The position numbers and the translations under genes were made by a program. From Crocinitomicaceae bacterium (GTDB lineage: Bacteria; Bacteroidota; Bacteroidia; Flavobacteriales_D; Crocinitomicaceae), in NCBI GenBank assembly GCA_016709005.1, contig JADJEU010000012.1, positions 1 through 64,000 of the forward strand: a stretch of DNA of 64,000 nucleotides. Reading direction: 5' to 3'. Position 1 is the first letter of the stretch. Each line of letters starts with the position of its first letter. The notes under the pieces were generated by a model. The model was not told where the DNA came from, searched no databases, and worked only from the letters and a program-made list of their open reading frames with translations. Below are positions 24,609-34,207 of this stretch, piece by piece.

Positions 24609-25690
24609 TTTGCTGGTTTTGTGATTTCATCTGTTGCAGAAATACCAGAGAGGATTTCCACCATCTTGTAATCTTTCAAACCCGTTTTAACTGCAACGGT
24701 ATCACCACTCGATTTTATCACGAATGAATCCTGTAATAAATAATTGCGCGGAATCAACAAAGCGTCTTCTTTGGTTTGAATCACAATACTTGCTTCAAAA
24801 TTCATGTTCGGATAAAGTACTTCAGGTTGCTCCAAAAATTTAGCGGTTACCGTAAATGTTTTGGTGCTTTGATTCATCATTGGATCAATTTCTATAATCG
24901 ATCCTTCAAAAGATAAATCCTGATAACTATCAAGTGTTACAAATACCTGCTGTCCAATTTTGATTCTCAAAATATCATTTTCATCTACTTGCATTTCCAT
25001 TTCAAATTCGGTAGCATCACCAATAACAGCAACTGCGGTTTGAGTATTCACCATTTCCCCAACTTCTTTTGTAAGATTATAAATCACACCATCAATCTTA
25101 CTTACCACGGTAAGGTCATTTGCAAGTGTTGAAGAAATCTGGACGTTCTTTTTAGATTGAGCTGAGTTGTAATCAATCTGTCTTTTTAAATCGTCATATC
25201 TGACTTTGGCAGAGTAATACGCATTTTTTGAATTGTGGTAATTAAGCATACTCTGTTCGTATTCAATTTCAGTTCCGATTCCTTGGTCTTTTAAAGTCTG
25301 CTGCCTGTTGAATAGCAGCGAATCATTATAGAGTTTATCTTTAGCCAGCCCTATTGCTAGAAATGCGTCATTTAATTTTCCTTTATTTGAACTGAAGTCA
25401 GAGTAAGCAGCATTAAGTTCAGCATTTTCCTTGTTCAATTCCTGGACCATGTTGTAAATTTTGAGAATCGGCTGACCCGCTTTTACCGTATCGCCTTCTT
25501 TCACAAAGATGACATCAATAATTCCAGAGACATTTGGAAAAACCTGATATTGATTTTTACTTTTTATAGTGCCTGAAGCATATACTGATTCTGTGATTGG
25601 TTGAATCGTTGGTGTAATGCTCTCTTTTTTATCACCGCAAGAAATAAGCAGCAACAAAGTTATGGGTAGTGTGAATTGTCTGAACATCAT
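24605..25690 (-). CDS. Efflux periplasmic adaptor (HlyD/MacA-like) lipoprotein
   Basis: A membrane-fusion protein of 361 residues. Lipobox LLLLISCGDK anchors it to a membrane. Order: lipoyl half (about 43-75, ending VFVKEGDTVKAGQPI), a long coiled-coil hairpin (about 75-190), the second lipoyl half with SKIDGVIYNLTKEVGEMV, then a beta-barrel domain (MQVDENDILRIKIGQQVFV). The start MMFRQ at 25690 is chosen because it puts the hydrophobic segment at the beginning; the track start lies six codons upstream. With the permease and ATPase behind it this makes a MacAB/DevBCA-style exporter. No TolC-like gene is adjacent, so that partner must be elsewhere. Confidence 0.9.
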   Translation of the reverse strand: MMFRQFTLPITLLLLISCGDKKESITPTIQPITESVYASGTIKSKNQYQVFPNVSGIIDVIFVKEGDTVKAGQPILKIYNMVQELNKENAELNAAYSDFSSNKGKLNDAFLAIGLAKDKLYNDSLLFNRQQTLKDQGIGTEIEYEQSMLNYHNSKNAYYSAKVRYDDLKRQIDYNSAQSKKNVQISSTLANDLTVVSKIDGVIYNLTKEVGEMVNTQTAVAVIGDATEFEMEMQVDENDILRIKIGQQVFVTLDSYQDLSFEGSIIEIDPMMNQSTKTFTVTAKFLEQPEVLYPNMNFEASIVIQTKEDALLIPRNYLLQDSFVIKSSGDTVAVKTGLKDYKMVEILSGISATDEITKPAK

Positions 25691-25785
25691 CTTACAAAGG
25701 TAATGCAAGTTTACATGGAGCTTATAGATGCATTAATCAGGTAACAAACTGATAAATATCGCCTTTCAGTCAGCCAGAGATTAAA

Positions 25786-26277
25786 TTATTCGATGAAGAC
25801 TTCATCTGCAAAGAGCCAGCATTTATTTCCAGCGCCGGGGTGCCATGCAGGAATAGATCCCGGGTTTTTACAAATAATTCGCAAGTACTGAGTTGTAATA
25901 TCTTTTTTAAGGGAGATTTTTTGAGAGAAAGCACCGTACTCATTTACAGGGAACTCATTTTTTACAATCTGCGCAGTGAACCAGTCTTTTCCATTTTTTG
26001 AAACCATAAAATGTACTTCAGAAGGATACCAGATCCATGATTTAATATCTTGCAAAACACTCACTGAAATTTTATGTATTTCTTTCTTTTTTCTGAAGTC
26101 AATTACAACGTCTAAATCTTTACCCAAATAGCCCTGCCATGCACCTGTTCTGAAATCTGAGCTGCCTTGAATACCATCAATCAAAGCACGTTCACCACCT
26201 CCTGAATATTGATTGTCATAGGTAGTCAGATTTTCAATTTTCCAGCTGGAATTCATTTTACTGTAATTGGAAACCAC
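25786..26277 (-). CDS. F5/8-type C (discoidin-like) domain, 3' part of the GH92 gene
   Basis: The last part of the GH92 gene in another frame. The reading upstream of its first Met is open (TVKAKAFGKFNPSYVVVSNY) and joins the GH92 ORF if one A is added to the seven-A run near 26333-26343. Rejoined, the gene spans 25786-28442 and gives 885 residues, and the arithmetic of frames is exact. The domain (about 130 residues: WKIENLTTYDNQYSGGG, RALIDGIQGS, VVIDFRKKKEIHKISVSVL, TQYLRIICKN) is a discoidin-like carbohydrate-binding fold, as in many GH92 and GH20 enzymes. It would help bind the glycan. Confidence 0.87.
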   Translation of the reverse strand: MVSNYSKMNSSWKIENLTTYDNQYSGGGERALIDGIQGSSDFRTGAWQGYLGKDLDVVIDFRKKKEIHKISVSVLQDIKSWIWYPSEVHFMVSKNGKDWFTAQIVKNEFPVNEYGAFSQKISLKKDITTQYLRIICKNPGSIPAWHPGAGNKCWLFADEVFIE

Positions 26278-26333
26278 TACATAACTTGGATTGAATTTGC
26301 CAAATGCTTTAGCCTTTACAGTTGTTGTGTTTT

Positions 26334-28442
26334 TTATTTTTTTATTTCATGATGATAAATGTAATTGCGGTCAAGTTGTACATCGTTCAACAAAACACGT
26401 TTTACGTAAATATTTTCGGTATTGAAGTTTGTCGTTTTAACAAAGAATGTTTTTCCGTTTTCAAGATTGATTTGCGCTGATTCATGAAGTGGTTTGCCGA
26501 GTAAATAAATATCAGATCCCGGAGCAAAGGAATAAAATCCAAGCGAGCTCAACACATACCAGGATGACATTTGACCACAATCTTCATTGCCGCTCAAACC
26601 ATCCGGATCATTGTAATAAAGTGTGGTTAAAATCTGATGAATGTATTTCTGGCCTTTCCATGGATTGCTTGTGAAATTATAGAGATAGGCCATGTGATGA
26701 CTGGGTTCATTGCCGTGTGCATACTGACCAATCAATCCGGTAATGTCTGCTTGTTCTCTGCCAGTTGTTTCAGAAGATGTTGTAAATAATTCATCCAGCC
26801 ACAATTCTAATTTTTGTTTTCCGCCAAGCAGTTCCATCAGGCCATGAACATCATGTGGCACAAACATGGAGTATTGCCAGGCATTTGCTTCAGTATAATC
26901 AAAGGTCACTTCTTCTGGTTTGAAATTGTTTTTCCAGCCACCGTTAAAGCGCGGTTGCATAAAAGTAGAGGCAGGGTTATAAATGTTTTTGTAGAATTGA
27001 GAACGCTGATAAAAAACAGATGCCAGAGAATCAAATCCAAGTGAATCTGCAAAAACAGCTATGCACCAATCGTCATATGCATACTCCAAAGTTTTTGAAA
27101 CTGATTCAGATTCATTTTCGGATGAAATATATCCTTGTGTTCTGTAATCTGCAAGTCCTGAATTGTTTTGCATCGCACTGTGAACCATGGCCTGTAAGGC
27201 AACTTTGTGATTGAAATCTCGAATTCCTTTCACATAGGCATCCGCAATAACAGATACCGAATGATAGCCAATCATACAATTGGTTTCATTGGCAGCAAGT
27301 TCCCAAACAGGTAATTTTCCGCTTTGTAAATAGTGATTCAGAAATGTGTTGATGAAATCATTGGTGCGTTTTTGTTGCGTGATCGTGAAAAGTGGATGTG
27401 TTGATCGAAACGTATCCCACAAAGAAAAAACGGTGTATTGTGTTCTGCGGTCTGAATGATGTATTTCATGATCCATACCCCTGTATCGCCCGTCAAAATC
27501 AGAAAAGGTATTTGGATTCAGGTACGAATGATAAAGCGCGGTATAAAATATTTTCAGTTCATTTTCAGATGTAGTTGTGATTGAAATTTTGCTCAATTCA
27601 GAATTCCATTTTTCAGCAGTTTCTTTTTTATAGCGCTCAAAATTCCAGTCAGGCATTTCTGAAGTCAGATTTTTTCTGGCGCCGTTTATGTCTACAAATG
27701 AAATTCCAACTTTTAGAAATAGTTGAGGCGAACCCGCTCCAAATTCTAGAATAAGTTTGGTTGCTTTTCCATCCTTGTTCTTTTTGAATCTTCTGTCAGT
27801 TGGCGGTTCAGAAATCTTAATAGTAAAGTAAAAATGCTGATTGGTAGCCCAGGCTTCTGAAATTCGTTTACCAATAATTGTAGAGTCATTCAGAAACATC
27901 AAATCGGAATCCAGAAGTTTATCGCGATGTTCCAGATCAATAATAATTTTTCTGTTCTTTCCCTGCGGATAAGTGTATTTATGAAAACCGCATCGGGTTG
28001 TAGTAGTTAATTCAGCCCGAATATTATTGTCTTTGAGCTGAACCGAATAGTAACCGGGACTAGCTGATTCCAGAAAATGACTAAAACCAGAACCATATCC
28101 ACCTTTATTACCTGATGCTGCGCCATTCTCCCAGCGATCTTCACCAGTAAAGGGCATGATCAGTAAGTCGCCATAATCTGATACGCCTGTTCCGCTTAAA
28201 TGTGTATGACTGAAACCGTAGATAACGGAGTCAGAATAATGATAACCACCGCAGCCATCCCAGCCTTCCAGACGTGTATCAGGTGAAAGCTGGATCATTC
28301 CAAATGGCGCGCTTGCACCAGGATAGGTATGACCATGTCCACCGGTTCCAATAAAAGGATTTACATATTCTGAAGGTGATTGACCGATTGAAACGGAAGA
28401 AACAAAAAAACTGATGAGAAGTATTCTGACAACTTTGCGCAC
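26334..28442 (-). CDS. GH92 family alpha-1,2-mannosidase (frameshifted near its end)
   Basis: An exported glycoside hydrolase of family 92, the alpha-mannosidases that trim mannose from glycans with inversion. Signal peptide 1-20. N-terminal motif VNPFIGTGGHGHTYPGASAP, GYHYSD, then TEANAWQYSMFVPHD with the candidate acid glutamate, and GNEDCGQMSSWYVLSSLG with the candidate base. The family needs Ca2+. The ORF as read ends at HHEIKK; a one-A loss in the run at about 26333-26343 separates it from a C-terminal F5/8-C domain. It starts five bases past the ROK kinase stop, so both are one operon: mannose released outside could feed the kinase. No transporter or SusCD pair is in the window. Confidence 0.92.
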   Translation of the reverse strand: MRKVVRILLISFFVSSVSIGQSPSEYVNPFIGTGGHGHTYPGASAPFGMIQLSPDTRLEGWDGCGGYHYSDSVIYGFSHTHLSGTGVSDYGDLLIMPFTGEDRWENGAASGNKGGYGSGFSHFLESASPGYYSVQLKDNNIRAELTTTTRCGFHKYTYPQGKNRKIIIDLEHRDKLLDSDLMFLNDSTIIGKRISEAWATNQHFYFTIKISEPPTDRRFKKNKDGKATKLILEFGAGSPQLFLKVGISFVDINGARKNLTSEMPDWNFERYKKETAEKWNSELSKISITTTSENELKIFYTALYHSYLNPNTFSDFDGRYRGMDHEIHHSDRRTQYTVFSLWDTFRSTHPLFTITQQKRTNDFINTFLNHYLQSGKLPVWELAANETNCMIGYHSVSVIADAYVKGIRDFNHKVALQAMVHSAMQNNSGLADYRTQGYISSENESESVSKTLEYAYDDWCIAVFADSLGFDSLASVFYQRSQFYKNIYNPASTFMQPRFNGGWKNNFKPEEVTFDYTEANAWQYSMFVPHDVHGLMELLGGKQKLELWLDELFTTSSETTGREQADITGLIGQYAHGNEPSHHMAYLYNFTSNPWKGQKYIHQILTTLYYNDPDGLSGNEDCGQMSSWYVLSSLGFYSFAPGSDIYLLGKPLHESAQINLENGKTFFVKTTNFNTENIYVKRVLLNDVQLDRNYIYHHEIKK

Positions 28443-28447
28443 AGGAA

Positions 28448-29401
28448 TTAATTTGACTTTTTGTCCTGAAATTCTTTAATCGCGGCAGCGGCTCCTAGCA
28501 CAGCTCCATGCTTGTCATTGATTTCAGATATTTTGAGTTTCACTTTTTCACGAATATTAGGTAAGGTGAATTGACGCATGTATTTTTCAGTGCGTTTGCG
28601 TAAAATATTTCCGCTTTTTGCAACACCTCCTGCAAGATAAACATTTTCAACATCAAAGAGATTAACAACCAATGCGATCGCGTACCCCAAATCTTTGGCA
28701 ACCAGATCCACAACTTCGAGCGCAACCGGATCATTTTTTTTGGCAGCTTTAAATACCTCAAGCGGTGTGATCAAACTTGGTGAAACCTCATGAAGTAATG
28801 AACCTCCGCTGTTAAACTCAAGTTTTTCTTTTGTTGTTTTTATGATGCCTTTTTTTCCAATGTAGGTTTCCAGACAACCTGAATTTCCGCATTTACAATC
28901 TCTTCCGTCCGAGCGCATGACAATATGCCCAAGTTCGCCAGCCATACCATGATCTCCTGTGTAAAGTTTCCCATGAACGAAAAGGCCCATACCAACTCCT
29001 GTTCCCAAAGTTATTACTGCAAAATTTTGATGCTCGCGGGCATCTCCAAAATGTTTCTCACCAACAGCTGCTGCATTTGCATCGTTAATTAAAGTGACTT
29101 CGTTTTTAAACTGGCCTTCAAAAATGGTTTTAAGAGGAATTATATCACCCCATTTATTCAGGTTGGGTGCAAATTCAATTTGCTGTGTCAGGCAATTAAC
29201 ACTGGGTGCGCCAATTCCTATTCCATCAAGCTTGCCTTTGTAATTTTCTTTGAGATCACTAAAAATATGCAGTGCAAGTTCCTCTGCAGAATTGACGCTT
29301 TTTGTTTTCAGCGTTGACTGGTATTTAAATCCAAATTCATCGTCTACGACACCATAAACCACATTGGTTCCACCTATGTCTATTCCAAGGTAAGTTTTCA
29401 T
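28448..29401 (-). CDS. ROK family sugar kinase (glucokinase-like)
   Basis: A 317-residue ROK kinase: ATP-binding GIDIGGTNVVYGVVDD at the start, INDANAAAVGE with the catalytic aspartate, LGTGVGMGLF, the zinc site CKCGNSGCLETYIG, and VYLAGGVAKSG. ROK glucokinases phosphorylate glucose, and several accept mannose or N-acetylmannosamine; the GH92 gene five bases downstream suggests mannose or another hexose. It is not a repressor, because no N-terminal helix-turn-helix is present. Its gene is divergent from the polysaccharide operon at 29.7 kb. Confidence 0.92.
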   Translation of the reverse strand: MKTYLGIDIGGTNVVYGVVDDEFGFKYQSTLKTKSVNSAEELALHIFSDLKENYKGKLDGIGIGAPSVNCLTQQIEFAPNLNKWGDIIPLKTIFEGQFKNEVTLINDANAAAVGEKHFGDAREHQNFAVITLGTGVGMGLFVHGKLYTGDHGMAGELGHIVMRSDGRDCKCGNSGCLETYIGKKGIIKTTKEKLEFNSGGSLLHEVSPSLITPLEVFKAAKKNDPVALEVVDLVAKDLGYAIALVVNLFDVENVYLAGGVAKSGNILRKRTEKYMRQFTLPNIREKVKLKISEINDKHGAVLGAAAAIKEFQDKKSN

Positions 29402-29675
29402 GAATTGGGATCGTTTTGTTTTGGGTTGTGCAAAAATACACTTTCGGTTGGTGCTGACATGTGGTTGGAATATTTTTAAAACAAGCTTGTTTATCTCTGT
29501 TTGCTCAAACGGTTAGTTCTAAAGTTTTCTAATCTAAATCGATTTATTAATATATCGAAATTACACTATTCAGCTGAAAATTCAAAACAAATTCAAAATA
29601 AAAGAATCAAACTAGCCTGAAAAACCAACCCGAATTGTGATTAGTTTTACAATTATTAGAAAACAGTTGGACCAA

Positions 29676-30638
29676 ATGCATATGGACATAAAGAGAAAAA
29701 TTTTGGTGACCGGGGGAGCGGGGAATATTGGAAGTGCTTTAACGGCAAGACTTTTGAAGGACAAAAGCACTTTGGTAACTGTTGTTGATAATCTAACAAC
29801 CGGTAGCATTTCTAAACTTGATCTTGGCAATGAACAACTTCAGTTTATAAAAGCCGATGCCAATAACAGACAGGAAATGTCTGAAATCATGATTTCAAAC
29901 AGATTTGATTTTGTGTTTCATTACGCGGCGCTTGTGGGTGTAAAACGAACGCAAGAGAATCCAATTAAAGTTTTAGAGGATATTGAAGGAATAAGAAACA
30001 TGCTGAGTCTGTCAAAAAATACCGGCGTAAAAAGATTTTTCTTTTCCAGCTCGAGCGAGGTTTATGGCGAACCAGTCAGTATACCTCAAAATGAAGACAC
30101 AACGCCACTCAACTCCAGGGTGCCATATGCCGTTGTAAAAAATGTAGGCGAAGCATTTTGTCGTTCATTTCATCAGGAATATAATTTGAACTACACGGTT
30201 TTTCGATTTTTTAATACCTATGGTCCAAATCAAACTACCGATTTTGTAATGAGTAAATTTCTGGCAAGTGCTTTGAAAAATGAAGACATTACAATTTATG
30301 GTGATGGAAGCCAGTCCAGAACGTTTTGTTATGTAGATGATAATATTGAAGCTACGGTCAAAGCTTTGAATGAAAATCTTTTTGTGAATGATGTTGTAAA
30401 TATTGGAGGTCATGTAATTGTTTCTATTCTTGATCTTGCCAAAATCATCATTGAGCAAACTGGAAGTAAGTCTAAAATTGTATTTCTTCCGCCATTAAAA
30501 GATGGAGATATGACCAGAAGACAACCTGATAATTCTAAAATGCGCAGCATATTGGGACGTGAATTGCTTCCGATCGAACAAGGTATCAAGCAGATGATTG
30601 CACACCCTGATTTCCGCAAACAAATGAATCTTCAATAA
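29676..30638 (+). CDS. NAD-dependent epimerase/dehydratase (sugar nucleotide)
   Basis: A 320-residue extended SDR, acting on nucleotide sugars (GalE/WbpP-like). It has the NAD motif VTGGAGNIGSAL, a tyrosine-lysine catalytic pair (AVVKN after VPYA: Y-x-x-x-K), SSSSEVYGEP, and FFNTYGP. The track start is a GTG at 29637; the ATG at 29676, giving MHMDIKRKILVTGG, is more likely. It is the first gene of a five-gene polysaccharide operon: its stop TAA overlaps the start of asnB (TAATG). Exact substrate unknown. Confidence 0.92.
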   Translation: MHMDIKRKILVTGGAGNIGSALTARLLKDKSTLVTVVDNLTTGSISKLDLGNEQLQFIKADANNRQEMSEIMISNRFDFVFHYAALVGVKRTQENPIKVLEDIEGIRNMLSLSKNTGVKRFFFSSSSEVYGEPVSIPQNEDTTPLNSRVPYAVVKNVGEAFCRSFHQEYNLNYTVFRFFNTYGPNQTTDFVMSKFLASALKNEDITIYGDGSQSRTFCYVDDNIEATVKALNENLFVNDVVNIGGHVIVSILDLAKIIIEQTGSKSKIVFLPPLKDGDMTRRQPDNSKMRSILGRELLPIEQGIKQMIAHPDFRKQMNLQ

Positions 30639-32512
30639 TGTGCGGAATTAACGGAATATTTCATTTCCAGAAATCAAAACCGGTTGCTGGTGAGTTGGAA
30701 CAAATGAACAGAATACTGGCTCATCGGGGGCCGGATGCAGAAGGTGTTTTCCGGGAAAATGAAATTGAATTTGGGCACCGCAGGCTTTCCATCATTGATG
30801 TTTCACAAGGTGCCAATCAACCTATGACCAGCGTTGACGGAAACCTTGTCATTGTGTTTAACGGCGAGCTTTATAATTATCTGGATTTAAAAAATCAACT
30901 TTCAGATTATTCTTACAAAACTTCAAGTGATACCGAAGTTGTTCTTGCTGCTTATCAAAAATGGGGAGAGCATGCTTTACGTGCTTTCAATGGAATTTTT
31001 TCTTTCGCTATTTGGGACAAATCGAAACGAGAATTGTTTATAGCGAGAGACAGGTTAGGAGTGAAGCCACTTTATTATTATCTGACAAATGATGTTTTTG
31101 TTTTTTCTTCTTCGCTGAAATCGATTCTTTCAACGAATCGCTCATCACGAAAAACATCTAAATCGTCACTCGTTGATTACCTCCGTTATCAAACAGTTCA
31201 TGCGCCGGATACAATCATTGAGGATATATTTGTTTTGATGCCAGGTCATACTGCAAAAGTTGATGAAGAAAATGGTTTTCAAATTAAAGAATATTGGTCG
31301 CTCACGCAAGCAAGTCCAAAAAACTTCAAGTCGGCAAAAGATGTGAAACTTGCCGTCAGAAATCAAGTGACTAAATCGGTAGAAATGCAACTTGTAGCAG
31401 ATGTTCCTTTTGGCGCATTTCTTTCGGGTGGAATTGACAGTTCCTTGCTGGTGGCAATCATGTCACAAGCACGCAATCAGAAAACCGATACTTTTTCAGT
31501 CGTGTTCAAAGAAGATCAATTTTCAGAAAAGGAATTTGCGCAAATTATTGCAAAAAAATATCAAACGAATCATCACGAAATTGAATTAAGCGTAAATGAT
31601 TTCAGAGATCTGATTCCAGAAGCACTTTCATTCATGGATCACCCAAGTGGTGATGGTCCGAATACTTACATTGTTTCTAAAAAAACACATGAAGCTGGAA
31701 TCAAAATGGCTCTTTCGGGATTAGGCGGCGATGAACTTTTTGGTGGTTATTCTATATTTAATCAATTGCCAGAACTGCAACAAAAAAAATGGTTAAGAAG
31801 TTTTCCTGCCTATGCAAGACGACCCTTTGCAAGAATTTACGGAAAATCAAAAGGAACTGTAGCATCGACAAAAATTGCTGCTTTGATGTCGCTTGAAGAA
31901 TTTGACATTGAAGATATTTATCAGTTCTACCGGCAAGTGTTTATGGATGAGCAAATCATTAAATTGATTAACTATCCAAATTTAACCTCCAATCGTGTAT
32001 TTGAAATTGTGCGCGATCAGGTAGGGTATAGAAGGGCTGGTTCGCCATTGCCGCGCCTCAGCAAAATATCAATTGCTGAAATGTCAACCTATATGGAAAA
32101 TGTTTTGCTCCGCGATGCTGACCAGATGTCGATGGCTCATGGACTGGAATTACGTGTACCTTTTCTTGATCATGACCTGGTGGAACTTGCGTTTGGAATA
32201 GCTGACAATTACAAGAATCCAGTTTCACCGAAAAAATTACTGGTTGAATCCTTTACAGATTTATTGCCGGAAGAAATTTATAACCGTCCTAAAATGGGCT
32301 TTGTCTTGCCTTATGAAATCTGGATGAAAAATGAACTAAAATCTTTTTGTGAAGAGCGATTAAATTGGCTGAAAGATTCTGGACATTTTAATGCTTCTGA
32401 ATTGGAAACAATCTGGAAACAATTTTTGAGTGGAAACAAATTGATCACGTGGTCTCGTATATGGACATTAGTAGTGTTAGCAAACTGGATGAAAGAGAAT
32501 GATGTCAAATGA
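30638..32512 (+). CDS. asnB: AsnB-like asparagine synthase, glutamine-hydrolysing
   Basis: A 624-residue class II glutamine amidotransferase plus synthetase. Cys2 (MCGINGIF) is the glutaminase nucleophile, with RLSIIDVSQGANQPM and FNGELYNY; the synthetase half has the PP-loop FLSGGIDSSLL and the ASNS domain SGLGGDELFGGYSIF. In a polysaccharide cluster such enzymes often amidate sugar acids rather than make asparagine (e.g. WbpS-type), so that is a reasonable alternative. It overlaps the epimerase by one base and the next gene by 14 bases, so it is part of one translational unit. Confidence 0.9.
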   Translation: MCGINGIFHFQKSKPVAGELEQMNRILAHRGPDAEGVFRENEIEFGHRRLSIIDVSQGANQPMTSVDGNLVIVFNGELYNYLDLKNQLSDYSYKTSSDTEVVLAAYQKWGEHALRAFNGIFSFAIWDKSKRELFIARDRLGVKPLYYYLTNDVFVFSSSLKSILSTNRSSRKTSKSSLVDYLRYQTVHAPDTIIEDIFVLMPGHTAKVDEENGFQIKEYWSLTQASPKNFKSAKDVKLAVRNQVTKSVEMQLVADVPFGAFLSGGIDSSLLVAIMSQARNQKTDTFSVVFKEDQFSEKEFAQIIAKKYQTNHHEIELSVNDFRDLIPEALSFMDHPSGDGPNTYIVSKKTHEAGIKMALSGLGGDELFGGYSIFNQLPELQQKKWLRSFPAYARRPFARIYGKSKGTVASTKIAALMSLEEFDIEDIYQFYRQVFMDEQIIKLINYPNLTSNRVFEIVRDQVGYRRAGSPLPRLSKISIAEMSTYMENVLLRDADQMSMAHGLELRVPFLDHDLVELAFGIADNYKNPVSPKKLLVESFTDLLPEEIYNRPKMGFVLPYEIWMKNELKSFCEERLNWLKDSGHFNASELETIWKQFLSGNKLITWSRIWTLVVLANWMKENDVK

Positions 32513-33653
32513 TAAAAAGCGAATATTAGTTTGTATCGATTGGTATGAGCCGGGCTTTAAGGCTGGTGGTCCTATTCGTTCAGTGGCCAACATGGTCAAC
32601 GCATTAAAAAGTCATTACGAATTTTATATTCTAACCAGTGCCTATGATTTAGGAGAAACAGAGCCTTATCCGGGAATCGAATTAAATCAATGGCATGATC
32701 AGAATGGCGTATTTGTAAAATACATGGATCATCGGGCGTTAACAATGTCTTCAGTAAAAGGCAACGTTGAAGAAATTGCACCAGACATCATTTATCTCAA
32801 TTCATTGTTCTCAAAACTTTTTACGATTGCGCCTCTCATGGTTGCAAATCGCAGGAGAATAAAAGTGGTTTTAGCTCCACGTGGAATGCTTGGTGAAGAA
32901 TCTCTTGCAATGAAAAAAAGTAAGAAAAAAATTTTTCTGAGCCTTGCCAAAATTTTAAGGTTCTTTACTCGTGTAGTATGGCATGCTTCTACTTCTCAAG
33001 AGGCGAGTGGAATTAGAAAAGTATTTGGTAAAAGAGCTAAAATTTTTGTTGCGCAAAATATTCCAATTTCGCAGCATATACCATTAGATGATATTCTGAA
33101 TCATAAAAACACTGGTACTTGCAGGTTCATTTATCTCAGCCGCATTACAGAAATAAAAAATTTACATCTTGCTGTCGCTGCGGCCAAACAACTCCATGCT
33201 AAAATGCCTTTGTTTTTTGATATTTATGGCAACATCGAAGACCAGGAATATTGGGATACTTTTAAAGACGAGATAAAAGATCACGGCAATATAAAAATTG
33301 AATATAAAGGTGTATTGAATCCATCCGCGATTGCTGATGTATATATGAAAGCCGACTTTATGGTGCTGCCTACAAGACATGAAAATTATGGTCACGCTAT
33401 CGTTGAAGCATGGGCTAATGGTTGTCCGGTGATCATCAGTAAAAATACACCCTGGAAAAATCTCAATGTGCAAGATCTGGGATGGGATGTTGACATTACC
33501 GATCCTGAAAATCTGAGACGAGCCATGCAGGAAAGTATCGATATTGACTTTACTACGTATATAACAATGGTGCGAGCCAGTTATACTTACTTCCACGAGA
33601 AAATTTGTGAAGAGTCGGTATTAACTGCAAATCGCCAGTTATTTGAAGAATGA
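32499..33653 (+). CDS. Glycosyltransferase family 4 (GT-B)
   Basis: A 384-residue GT-B fold enzyme. The N-terminal half begins with KRILVCIDWYEPGFKAGGPI, the donor-site half has RFIYLSRITEIKNLHLAVAA and PTRHENYGHAIVEAWANG (the GT4 E-x7-E motif region), followed by VIISKNTPWKNL. It transfers a sugar from an NDP-sugar onto a lipid-linked intermediate in polysaccharide synthesis. Start is ATG at 32499 or 32502, inside the end of asnB, so translation is coupled. The acetyltransferase gene begins at 33650, overlapping by ATGA. Confidence 0.92.
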   Translation: MMSNDKKRILVCIDWYEPGFKAGGPIRSVANMVNALKSHYEFYILTSAYDLGETEPYPGIELNQWHDQNGVFVKYMDHRALTMSSVKGNVEEIAPDIIYLNSLFSKLFTIAPLMVANRRRIKVVLAPRGMLGEESLAMKKSKKKIFLSLAKILRFFTRVVWHASTSQEASGIRKVFGKRAKIFVAQNIPISQHIPLDDILNHKNTGTCRFIYLSRITEIKNLHLAVAAAKQLHAKMPLFFDIYGNIEDQEYWDTFKDEIKDHGNIKIEYKGVLNPSAIADVYMKADFMVLPTRHENYGHAIVEAWANGCPVIISKNTPWKNLNVQDLGWDVDITDPENLRRAMQESIDIDFTTYITMVRASYTYFHEKICEESVLTANRQLFEE

Positions 33654-34207
33654 AAACGGATTTAGCGAAATATAACAACAGTTGGTATAAGCCCGGAAAT
33701 CCGGTGAAAAGAGCATTCTGGTATTTTTTTAATATCGTTTTTTTAATGAATCCCTGGAACCCTTTTAACGGATCCAAGAAATTTGTTTTGCGGTTATTTG
33801 GAGCAAAAATAGGGCAGGGCGTTGTCATCAAACCATCGGTTAATATCAAATATCCGTGGAAACTAGAGATAGGCGATTACGTTTGGATAGGAGAACATGC
33901 TTGGATTGATAATCTGGCCAAAGTAACAATCGGTTCTAATTCGTGTATCTCACAAGGTGCTTTATTATTATGCGGGAATCACAATTACAAAAAACAAACC
34001 TTTGATTTGATTGTCGGAGAAATCAGGCTGGAAGAAGGGGTATGGATTGGAGCAAAAGCTATCGTAACCCCGCGCATCACTTGTTACTCACATTCAATTT
34101 TGACTGCGGGTTCAGTAGCAACATCCAATATGGAGTCATATGGGATTTATCAGGGAAATCCCGCGGTTATGATTCGCAAACGACAAATCGTAAATCCAAA
34201 AGATTAG
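33650..34207 (+). CDS. WcaF-type acyltransferase (left-handed beta-helix)
   Basis: A 185-residue hexapeptide-repeat acetyltransferase like WcaF of colanic acid synthesis: hydrophobic N-terminal segment FWYFFNIVFLMNPWNPF, then hexapeptide repeats (GAKIGQGVVIKPSVNI, VWIGEHAWI, NSCISQGALLLCGNHNY with the catalytic histidine) and a C-terminal end QGNPAVMIRKRQI. It O-acetylates a sugar of the surface polymer using acetyl-CoA. Its ATG overlaps the GT4 stop (ATGA), and its stop touches the GT2 start. Confidence 0.93.
   Translation: MKTDLAKYNNSWYKPGNPVKRAFWYFFNIVFLMNPWNPFNGSKKFVLRLFGAKIGQGVVIKPSVNIKYPWKLEIGDYVWIGEHAWIDNLAKVTIGSNSCISQGALLLCGNHNYKKQTFDLIVGEIRLEEGVWIGAKAIVTPRITCYSHSILTAGSVATSNMESYGIYQGNPAVMIRKRQIVNPKD

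Noticed and set aside
33162..33596. 144-residue - strand reading frame
   Set aside because: Opposite the GT4 gene; composition typical of an antisense shadow.
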